From NCBI GenBank assembly GCA_964571225.1, contig CAZNBB010000069.1:1-20245 (forward strand): a stretch of DNA of 20,245 nt, in the 5' to 3' direction. The notes below the pieces were generated by a model. That model saw nothing but the letters and a program-made list of their open reading frames with translations, did no database searches and was not told where the DNA came from. This stretch comes from DATFML01 sp964571225 (GTDB taxonomy: Bacteria; Pseudomonadota; Gammaproteobacteria; DATFLG01). Of this stretch, positions 14,088 to 20,245 are shown in pieces; the stretch's first letter is position 1; each line of letters opens with the position of its first letter. Made by a program: the position numbers and the translations under genes.

Positions 14088-15398
14088 CTACCCGCTCAGC
14101 TCCAACATGGGCAAGCGTGCCGACACGGCCGCTTTCACGGATCGATGGATCTCCTCGGGAAAGTGCTCAGGCAGCTCGTGCTCGACCCGTTCGATGGCGG
14201 CCTCGGCAACGTGGGCCATGGTTTCGACCGCATCTAGAACCAGGGTTTTCGGCAGGCGGGCTTGTTCGCCCGTCTGCAAGAAGTGTCGTCCGAGGATCTC
14301 GCTGATCCGGTAATGGCGGTTTGTGCCGACGGACATAGCTAGGTTCATCTGCTTGCGCTCGACCTGGCGGACGTCGAGGCTCGGCTGAGCGGTGAGCACA
14401 TCGTAGAGCGGCGTCAGATGAAAGCTGCCGCCGGGTCCTATGAAGAGGCTGAAATTCTTGGCGTGGCCGTCGGTGGCGCCGATGAGCCAGAACAGTATCT
14501 GCGCTTTCAGTACCGTCGCCTGATCGGCGGCCGGATCGTCGCTGCCTTTCAATAGATCGAGTACCTGCACCAATCCCGGACCGCCTTCACTTTGGTATTT
14601 GCGGGTTGGCGGCACCGACAGCGCCTGACAGCAATCCTCCTGGGGCAGGCGCAACAGCCGGCCATCTTTCGTCCAACGGCGGTCGAACCGTTCGACGACC
14701 AACGCCTTGGTCGCGCCGAAGGTCTGTATGTCTGCCTTGGCGACCGGCAGCCCGAAGGCGCCGGCGAGTTTCAGGCAGTAGTACTCGTTTTCGACGCTGT
14801 TAGACAGATCGATGCCGTTGGGTAGATGGCCGATCTGTGTCTTGAACAGATGGGTGGTCGGTGTTGCACCGTGGGGCTTGATCCAGCGCCCCTCGTGCCA
14901 CAGCAAAGCGGTCTTCTCCTGCGCGCCCGCCACCGAGATGCGGAACGGATCGTCGCGGTCGACCCCCAGGGGGGCCTGCGCCAGCCCGTTGAGCAGCTTC
15001 TCGATCGTACCCTCGTCCAGCGGTTCTCCGGTGAGGGTGGCGGTGTCGCCGCCTTCTTCATCCGCACCGAGAAATTGCAGGGCGCCCACGCAGTCATGAC
15101 CGATCGCGGCGAGCAGGCTGTAGGCGTCGGACCCGGCAGCGCCGACCCTTTCCGCGATCCGCCGTCGCAGGGCGTCGGAATCCGGCAGCAGATTGTCGAA
15201 GACGGCAACCACCGGTTCGCCCCGGTAGGGGTCCTCGCGCAAAGGCAGGGAAAGCGAAACCGGGAACGCGTGACCCCACTCCAGCCAGCCCGGGTCGTAC
15301 TGAAAGGCAATCGCGCCGCCGGCCGCCTTGCTCAAGTGGCCGACGAGCCGGTTGTTCAGACGCACTTGCAGTGGCGCATGGGCCCGGGGGCGAGGCAT
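14088..15398 (-). CDS. hipA: HipA-type serine/threonine kinase toxin
   Basis: This is the toxin kinase of a type II toxin-antitoxin pair, 436 aa, close to E. coli HipA (440). HipA phosphorylates glutamyl-tRNA synthetase, halting translation and causing persistence. The N-terminal subdomain has VFDNLLPDSDALRRRIAERVG (67-87). RISVAGAQEKTALL (153-166) holds Ser155, the counterpart of the autophosphorylated Ser150, and the nucleotide-binding loop. Lys186 (HLFK) is in the usual ATP-site position. Catalytic Asp310 and Asn315 lie in ATDGHAKNFSL, and the metal-binding Asp333 in LYDV. All key residues are present, so it should be active. Its ATG shares one base with the hipB stop (TGATG), so translation is coupled. 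The target could differ from that of E. coli HipA. Confidence 0.95.
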   Translation of the reverse strand: MPRPRAHAPLQVRLNNRLVGHLSKAAGGAIAFQYDPGWLEWGHAFPVSLSLPLREDPYRGEPVVAVFDNLLPDSDALRRRIAERVGAAGSDAYSLLAAIGHDCVGALQFLGADEEGGDTATLTGEPLDEGTIEKLLNGLAQAPLGVDRDDPFRISVAGAQEKTALLWHEGRWIKPHGATPTTHLFKTQIGHLPNGIDLSNSVENEYYCLKLAGAFGLPVAKADIQTFGATKALVVERFDRRWTKDGRLLRLPQEDCCQALSVPPTRKYQSEGGPGLVQVLDLLKGSDDPAADQATVLKAQILFWLIGATDGHAKNFSLFIGPGGSFHLTPLYDVLTAQPSLDVRQVERKQMNLAMSVGTNRHYRISEILGRHFLQTGEQARLPKTLVLDAVETMAHVAEAAIERVEHELPEHFPEEIHRSVKAAVSARLPMLELSG

Positions 15399-15649
15399 CA
15401 GAAAATGTCCGCGATGTCCGCTGCCTCGGCTTTCGAGCGCGCCACAATCCGAAACTCCAGATCAAGCGCGGCCAGCACAGCCAGGATCGTCTCCAGCTTC
15501 GCTGCCGGATTGCCGGTTTCGATGAGGGAGATGGTCTCCTGACGCAACCCGGCACGCTGGCCGAGGGCCGTCTGGCTGAGGTCCCGCTTCTTGCGAGTCC
15601 GGCGGACCAGGTTGCCGATCTGTTTGGGTGTGCGTGCGAGGTCGGTCAT
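15398..15649 (-). CDS. hipB: HipB-type antitoxin, XRE family
   Basis: This is the antitoxin and repressor, 83 aa. A helix-turn-helix of the Cro/CI type spans about residues 8-65 (IGNLVRRTRKKRDLSQTALGQRAGLRQETISLIETG), followed by LETILAVLAALDLEFRIV and an acidic-hydrophobic tail. HipB binds HipA and represses its own operon. The ATG at 15649 has GGAG upstream; an in-frame ATG 48 bases earlier lies inside the probable promoter. The upstream DNA is AT-rich and holds an inverted repeat at 15710-15730 that may be an operator. The gene order, antitoxin then toxin, is the normal one. Confidence 0.93.
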   Translation of the reverse strand: MTDLARTPKQIGNLVRRTRKKRDLSQTALGQRAGLRQETISLIETGNPAAKLETILAVLAALDLEFRIVARSKAEAADIADIF

Positions 15650-15668
15650 CAGTTTCGTCTCCGACCTT

Positions 15669-15697
15669 AATATGTCCTGATTCCTATAAAACGTCAA
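15669..15697 (-). promoter_or_regulatory. Possible sigma-70 promoter of hipBA
   Basis: On the minus strand TTGACG (15697-15692) is followed after 17 bases by CATATT (15674-15669). This is a good -35 box and a fair -10 box. Transcription would start about 12 bases before hipB, so the leader would be short. Confidence 0.4.
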
Positions 15698-15709
15698 TAT
15701 CGGAGTTAG

Positions 15710-15730
15710 CGCATATTTCTTGTTTATGCG
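15710..15730. promoter_or_regulatory. Possible HipB operator (CGCATA inverted repeat)
   Basis: CGCATA (15710-15715) and TATGCG (15725-15730) are exact complements nine bases apart, just upstream of the probable hipBA -35 box. It differs from the E. coli HipB site (TATCC-N8-GGATA) in sequence but is similar in arm length and spacing. Confidence 0.3.
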
Positions 15731-16072
15731 TTACATGCGATAAACAACCTATTTCGCTAGTCGAACCTCGTCAGGCAAAACATCGGCACTCGCGTCCGTG
15801 TGAGCGGCCCAGCGAGTCGGCGGTGTTTGCCACGCCATCGTTCTTATGAAACGCCGACGAGCATCTATCATTTCAACAGCTTGTGGTTCACTCGGAGCGA
15901 GGTAAGAACTTTATTCCGGGCTTCCAGTTCGTATTTGTCGGGCTTGTCGATATCAGGCAAGGACTTTGTATTTTCGGGAGCGATTTTCGGAACAAACAAT
16001 CAATAAGTTAGCCGGGGTTCGGGTAACAACTGTATTACGGCCGGACAACGAATTGGGCAAGAACACAGCGCC

Positions 16073-17428
16073 TCAGCGCCGCCGCAGCCGTGCCATGATC
16101 TCCGCCTTCGCCTCGGCCAGCAGGGTCTCCCGATCCACCGAGGCCAGGATGTCGGCGACCACCTGCTTTGGACCCTGCTCGCCCCAGGAGCGACCCTGCT
16201 CCAGGTAGCGGTGGGCGGCCTGCCCAACCACGTAAGTGGCGTAGTAGGCCACCGCCCCCTGGGTGGCAGCGGTGATGAGTGTGGAGAGGCCGCCGGTGCC
16301 CGCCTTCAGCGCCGATGAGACGAAGTTCACCGCCCACACCGTGCCCACCACCAATACCATCTGCATGCCGATGGTGCGGATGAGTGCACTCGCCTCGTTG
16401 CGCGTCATGGGCAGCCCGTAGATGCGCGAGAGGTGCACCACCAGGCTGGCGTCGACCACCGCGGCACCGACGATGTCCGCCACCGGGATCGGGTTGAGCC
16501 CGACCACCACGCCCTTCGCCAGGCAGTAGTTGCGCACCACCTTGTCGGCCAGGTCCCGCTTCAGCGCCACCAGCCGCGTCGCAAGGGTGTCGCTTAGGCG
16601 GCCGGCGAAGAGGGTGGCGTTGACCGCGGCGAGGCTCTTGCCCTCGGCCTCGAGGATGGCCCACAGCCGCTCGCGCAGCGCTTCCATCTGGGGCGGCGGG
16701 CGGCGGGTGGATTCCTGCTCGCCGCCCTGTTCGTCCACATGGATCACGATCTGCTCCGCCGGCGCGGCGGAGGCGGCGACCACGCGCCCCGGCGGCAGCA
16801 GCCCCGCAGTGCGTTCGGCCAGGGTGGCGAGCAGCAGTTCGCACTCGGCGCGGCTGTAGCGATCGACCTTGTTGAGCACCAGCAGCAGCGGCCGCTGCTC
16901 GGCGACCAGCAGGCGCAGCGCCGCCAGCTCCGACTGGGACAGGTCACCCTCCACCACGAACAGCACCAGATCGGCGCGCCCTGCCACCTCGTGGGCCAGG
17001 CGCTCGCGCGCCTCTCCGTCCACCTCGTTGATGCCGGGGGTGTCGATGAGGAAGACCCCGCCCGCCTCCAGCTCGCGCCAGGGGGCGATGCCCGCCTCGC
17101 GGGTCTCGCCGTGCAGCGGGCCGCTGGCGAAGCGCGCCTCGCCCAGCAGGGCGTTGAGCAGGGCCGACTTGCCGACGCCGACGCGACCGAAGACGGCGAT
17201 GTGGATATGGCCGTACTCCAGCTTGTCGAGCATCGCCTGGACCTGGGTGAACTCCTCGGCCAGCGCCGCGCGCACCGGCTCCGGCACATGCGGGTCGTCC
17301 AGCAGCGCACGCAGGGAGTCGCGCGCCCGCGCGGTGTGCGGGTCGGCCGACTCAGTGGGTGCCGGCGGCGGACTTGTGTTCGAGCGCGAGCCGCGCAAGG
17401 CGACCCACGCGCGTTTCCAGATTCTCAC
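16073..17428 (-). CDS. GTPase with C-terminal DUF697 domain
   Basis: This 451-aa protein is an Era/YcjF-like GTPase. G1 is GRVGVGKS (81-88), G3 is DTPG (129-132) and G4 is NKVD (186-189); a threonine-containing switch I (HGETREAG) lies between G1 and G3. The C-terminal DUF697-like part (about 290-440) has small-residue-rich hydrophobic segments such as GVVVGLNPIPVADIVGAAVVDASLVVHLSRIYG and MQMVLVVGTVWAVNFVSSALKAG that probably insert into or lie on the inner membrane. The start is GTG at 17428, backed by GAGGAG seven bases upstream. It therefore overlaps the 3' end of the preceding paralogue by 77 bases, implying translational coupling. Its biological role is unknown; family members are thought to act at the membrane or in envelope stress. 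Confidence 0.85.
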   Translation of the reverse strand: MRIWKRAWVALRGSRSNTSPPPAPTESADPHTARARDSLRALLDDPHVPEPVRAALAEEFTQVQAMLDKLEYGHIHIAVFGRVGVGKSALLNALLGEARFASGPLHGETREAGIAPWRELEAGGVFLIDTPGINEVDGEARERLAHEVAGRADLVLFVVEGDLSQSELAALRLLVAEQRPLLLVLNKVDRYSRAECELLLATLAERTAGLLPPGRVVAASAAPAEQIVIHVDEQGGEQESTRRPPPQMEALRERLWAILEAEGKSLAAVNATLFAGRLSDTLATRLVALKRDLADKVVRNYCLAKGVVVGLNPIPVADIVGAAVVDASLVVHLSRIYGLPMTRNEASALIRTIGMQMVLVVGTVWAVNFVSSALKAGTGGLSTLITAATQGAVAYYATYVVGQAAHRYLEQGRSWGEQGPKQVVADILASVDRETLLAEAKAEIMARLRRR

Positions 17429-18839
17429 CGATCAACTCCTCGAGGCTCTCCAGGGCCGGCTGGGGCACCAGCCGGCCGCGCGTTTCCAGGGTCTGCACCA
17501 CCGCCCGGCCCAGGCTGTCGAAGATCAGCCCGTAGGCCACTGCCTGAACCAGGCCGCCGCCCAGCGTGCCGAGCCCGGGAAAGGCCTTGAGCGCATTGCC
17601 GACCACCGCCAGGGCCAGGGGCACCAGGCCGCCGGCCCGGCGGGTGGCCTGCCCGACGAACTGCTCCACGTCGATGTCGCGCACCGGCACCTCGTAGATC
17701 GCCGCCAGCCCCTGCACCAGCTTCACGCCGAGATAGCCCTGGATCACCACATCGGTACCGGGACTCACTGTGGCCATGGCGCCCAGCACCGCCTTGCGGG
17801 TGTGGTCGGCCACCAGCTTCTCGGCCCGCGCCCGGCGATCGGTAACCGTGGCCTCGTCGATCTTGCGCGCCACCAGAGAGAAGACCGCCGCATCGCGCAG
17901 CCGCTCCAGCGCCGCCGGGGAGCTGTCGATGGCGCGCTGCACCGCATCCACCAGCTGCTCGAGCCGCGGTTCGCACGGGCGTTCCACGGTCTCCTCACGA
18001 CCGTCGGGCAGCACCCGCACCACCTCGCGCGAGGTGGCTGCGCTCACCGCCACCACCTGCACCTGTGCCGCGCCCTGCACCCGCTCGACCAGGCGCGCAC
18101 GGATGGCCGCCAACTCGTCGGGGCCGTAGAGGTCCATCTTGTTCAGGGCCAGCACCAGCGGCTTGCCGAAGGTCAGCAGCTCCCGCAGCTCGTCGTACTG
18201 ATCGCGGGTGAGGTCACCGTCCGCCAGATAGACCACCACGTGAGCGCGCAGCGCCTCCTCGCGGGCCGTGGTGTCGAGCCTGCCATCGGGTTCGTGCAGG
18301 CCGGGCAGGTCGGCAAGCAGCAGCCGGTCGCCCGCCTCGCTCTGCCACTGGTAGTGACGGACCGCCCGGGTGGTACCGGCACGGGGGCTCACCGCCGGCC
18401 CGGTCCCCGGCAGCAGCGCCCTCACCACCGAGCTCTTGCCGCTGCTCACCCGCCCGAACAGCACCACGTGGATCTCGCCGCTCTCGCGGCGCCGGGCCAG
18501 GCGCGCCAGCTCCTGGCGTGCCGCCGCCACATCCACCCCCGCCGACTCGGCCCGCGCCATGCGCTCATGCAGCGAGTCCTCGTCCGGCACCTCCATCTGC
18601 AGCCGCCGTCGCCGGCGTCGGAGCGGGAACACCAGCCGCACCACCAACCACGCCCCGCCGGCCAGCAGCGCCAGCAGCGCCGCGACATAAAGCGCCCCGA
18701 ACCACCAGGGGGCCGTCCGCAGGTGATCCCAGACGCGAAATGCGACATCGGTGGCGTAGAGCAGGACCAGTAGCAGGAGCGCCAGCGCAAGACTCAGGGC
18801 GGCGGCGAGCAGCAGACGCAGCGGGATTCGGGACGACAT
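17352..18839 (-). CDS. Membrane-anchored GTPase, DUF697-type paralogue
   Basis: This 495-aa protein begins with two membrane segments (about 7-27 and 48-72) followed by a run of arginines (75-79), so the rest is cytoplasmic. The GTPase domain has G1 GRVSSGKS (129-136), G3 DLPG (177-180) and G4 NKMD (233-236), with SPRAGTTRAV as switch I. The C-terminal part has hydrophobic segments around VSPGTDVVIQGYLGVKLVQGLAAIYEVPVRDIDVEQF, matching the layout of the next gene, so the two are paralogues. MSSRIPLR at 18839 was chosen because it directly precedes the first membrane segment; the ribosome binding site is poor. It forms a two-gene operon with the downstream GTPase, and the pair may form a heteromeric complex. 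Confidence 0.83.
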   Translation of the reverse strand: MSSRIPLRLLLAAALSLALALLLLVLLYATDVAFRVWDHLRTAPWWFGALYVAALLALLAGGAWLVVRLVFPLRRRRRRLQMEVPDEDSLHERMARAESAGVDVAAARQELARLARRRESGEIHVVLFGRVSSGKSSVVRALLPGTGPAVSPRAGTTRAVRHYQWQSEAGDRLLLADLPGLHEPDGRLDTTAREEALRAHVVVYLADGDLTRDQYDELRELLTFGKPLVLALNKMDLYGPDELAAIRARLVERVQGAAQVQVVAVSAATSREVVRVLPDGREETVERPCEPRLEQLVDAVQRAIDSSPAALERLRDAAVFSLVARKIDEATVTDRRARAEKLVADHTRKAVLGAMATVSPGTDVVIQGYLGVKLVQGLAAIYEVPVRDIDVEQFVGQATRRAGGLVPLALAVVGNALKAFPGLGTLGGGLVQAVAYGLIFDSLGRAVVQTLETRGRLVPQPALESLEELIGENLETRVGRLARLALEHKSAAGTH

Positions 18840-19198
18840 GACAACATAGTACACCCACGCCGCCCACGGGAGACCGCCGCCGACAGGTAGTCGGGGACAG
18901 CACACGGTTTCCTCCCAGCGGAGCTTGGCGCACCGTTAGGGTTCCGGCGACGTCCGGAACTGGGGGAGCCCGAGCGGGCGCCCGTGAGCCTGGCCGCGTT
19001 CTCATGGCCTTCAGCACGGGGAAAGAAACCACAGGTCCGTTTTTTCGGTGCCGGAGTCGCTTTCGTGCCACCATGGCTGAGTCGGCATTTGCAGTCGCAA
19101 TACCGCTCCGGCTACGCTGCTCGTGCCAGACTCTCACCGGAGTCACCCTGATGCCGGGCCTGGCGAGCCGGCATGCCGGCTCAGTGATCCAGGAGTCC
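18840..19198. other. Divergent intergenic region
   Basis: About 360 bases between the leftward GTPase pair and the rightward membrane protein. It must hold both promoters, but I see no strong -35/-10 pair. It contains the GGGGACAG copy at 18891-18912. The rightward frame is open upstream to 19004 but reads as low-complexity, non-conserved residues. Confidence 0.45.
18891..18912 (+). repeat. Dispersed GGGGACAG motif, copy 4
   Basis: CGGGGACAG then CACACGGTTTCC, matching copy 2 at 13527-13545 over most of its length. It lies about 52 bases upstream of the minus-strand GTPase start. Confidence 0.4.
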
Positions 19199-20245
19199 AT
19201 GTTCACGATACGTCTGTTCGCCGCGCTCGGGTCCGCGTTCATTCTCGGCACCGTCTTCTATTATCTCGAAGAGGTCCTGGTGCCCTTCGTCGTTGCCTGG
19301 GTGCTGGCCTATCTGCTGGTGTCAGTGGTCGACTGGCTGAACCGGTACATGTTCCGTTGGCTCGCCATTCTGGTGAGCTTCCTCATACTGGCGGGCGTCC
19401 TAAGTGGACTGGTATTCGGTCTGGTGCCCGTGTTGCAGTCCCAGATCAGCGCTTTTCTGGACCAGCTTCCGGGCTACGCGAAGCAGCTCAACCACGCTCT
19501 CGGCGGTCTGACGGGCCACCTTCACTGGAACGTGAATGCCGCCGCTCTGAGTCATGGACTGCAGGACCGGCTCGTGAAGATCGGCACCCACTTGCTCGAG
19601 GCGCCTTCGGAACTGATAACGACCGCCGCTCAGCTGGTCAAGACCATCGTCTTCATCGCGCTGGTGCCGGTCGTGACGTTTTTCCTGCTCCGTGACTGGC
19701 ACCGGCTTGTGCAGGGGCTGGAATCGTTTGTGCGCGCTTCGCGAAGAGCATCGGTTGAACGGTTCGTGCGCACGGCCGATGAAGTACTGCGCCACTACAT
19801 TCACGGGCAGCTGCTCGTGATGGTGGGTGTCGGCGCGATGTACACCCTGGGCTACGGCGCGACCGGCATCACGCTGGGGATCGTGTTGGGTGTGCTGGCG
19901 GGATTGGTCTTTGTCATTCCCTTCGCATCTTTCGTGCTGGCCGGCATTCCCGGCTTTCTCCTCGCCATACTGCAGTTCCATGACATCGCCCACCCGCTGG
20001 GCATCGCGTTGACGATCAGTGTTTCCGAGCTGATAGGCAACACCGTGTTGATGCCGGTGCTGGTCGGCCGATTCGTTCGTGTTCATCCGGCGGCTGTTCT
20101 GCTGTTCATCTTCGCCGGCGGCGCGCTGTTCGGGATACTCGGTATGGTTATCGCTCTTCCCCTGGCAGCCATCACCACCGCCTGGGTTTCCTCGCTGGTG
20201 AATGCAGTGCCGGCTCCTGTCGAACCCACCGATCCGACCGAATGA
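19199..20245 (+). CDS. AI-2E transporter family (PerM/TqsA-like) membrane protein
   Basis: This 348-aa inner-membrane protein has the AI-2E/UPF0118 layout: an N-terminal pair of membrane segments (LFAALGSAFILGTVFYYL, VLVPFVVAWVLAYLLVSVV), a third near ILVSFLILAGVLSGLVFGLVPVL, a long periplasmic or amphipathic middle part with LPGYAKQLN, and a C-terminal group of segments including GVLAGLVFVIPFASFVLAGIPGFLLAILQ and VLLFIFAGGALFGILGMVIALPLAAI. The family includes autoinducer-2 exporters and Na+/H+ antiporters, so the substrate is open. The ATG at 19199 begins the conserved part but its AGGAG is only three bases away. An in-frame ATG at 19151 with GGAG eight bases before it is a real alternative, adding 16 residues. 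The stop codon is the last three bases of the window, so the gene is complete. Confidence 0.88.
   Translation: MFTIRLFAALGSAFILGTVFYYLEEVLVPFVVAWVLAYLLVSVVDWLNRYMFRWLAILVSFLILAGVLSGLVFGLVPVLQSQISAFLDQLPGYAKQLNHALGGLTGHLHWNVNAAALSHGLQDRLVKIGTHLLEAPSELITTAAQLVKTIVFIALVPVVTFFLLRDWHRLVQGLESFVRASRRASVERFVRTADEVLRHYIHGQLLVMVGVGAMYTLGYGATGITLGIVLGVLAGLVFVIPFASFVLAGIPGFLLAILQFHDIAHPLGIALTISVSELIGNTVLMPVLVGRFVRVHPAAVLLFIFAGGALFGILGMVIALPLAAITTAWVSSLVNAVPAPVEPTDPTE

Larger units (their letters stand above)
15650..16072. other. AT-rich gene-free stretch upstream of hipBA
   Basis: About 420 bases without a supported gene and visibly richer in A+T than the flanking GTPase operon. The hipBA promoter lies at its left end. 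The rest could be a scar of the insertion that brought hipBA, but I find no flanking repeats to prove it. Confidence 0.45.

Noticed and set aside
16869..18773. Very long (634 aa) plus-strand open frame opposite the GTPase pair
   Set aside because: It is a shadow of two genes with intact GTPase motifs on the minus strand; its product is low-complexity Arg/Ser/His-rich sequence.
1..20245. CRISPR arrays, rRNA or tRNA genes, insertion sequences
   Set aside because: I found no regularly spaced repeats, no tRNA-like cloverleaf sequence, no rRNA signatures and no transposase or integrase gene.

Overview
The window is GC-rich and reads like a proteobacterial, probably gammaproteobacterial, chromosome. 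The support is indirect: a NifA/NtrC-type sigma-54 activator with matching -24/-12 promoters, a Tat-exported solute-binding protein, hipBA, and GG(A)GG-type ribosome binding sites. The rhodanese and cyanate hydratase would suit a sulfur-oxidising lineage, but I cannot name a genus.

The left half (about 1.2-11.8 kb) looks like one coherent regulon. A GAF-AAA+-Fis sigma-54 activator (1273-2862) faces a four-gene minus-strand operon: OsmC-like protein, acyl-CoA-dehydrogenase-fold flavoprotein lacking the usual catalytic Glu region, DUF302 protein, and a rubredoxin fused to its FAD/NAD reductase (6453 down to 2879). Divergently transcribed are cyanate hydratase cynS (6915-7355) and a two-domain rhodanese (7453-8319). 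A nitrate/cyanate/sulfonate-type ABC importer follows (ATPase, Tat-signal binding protein, permease; 8822-11761). Three sigma-54-like promoters each have a CATTGTC/GACAATG palindrome centred about 93-114 bp upstream of the predicted start of transcription. The same half-sites, everted, form a perfect palindrome immediately before the regulator's own start codon. I infer uptake and oxidative breakdown of a small C/N/S compound (for example thiocyanate, cyanate, cyanide or an organic precursor). Cyanate would go to CO2 and ammonia by CynS, and sulfane sulfur would be handled by the rhodanese. The rubredoxin/flavoprotein arm would be an oxidation step. The substrate is not proven by the sequence.

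The middle (11.8-16.0 kb) is accessory in character. It holds a lower-GC orphan gene with an LxGC...His arrangement like CNF1/BLF1 toxin deamidases (11908-12600), a SAM methyltransferase (12828-13514), a small unknown protein (13800-14030) and a hipBA toxin-antitoxin operon (14088-15649).

The right end (16.0-20.2 kb) carries two overlapping DUF697-type membrane-associated GTPases on the minus strand (18839 down to 16073) and a divergent AI-2E/PerM-family membrane protein (19199-20245) whose stop codon ends the window. The first 678 bases contain no convincing gene.
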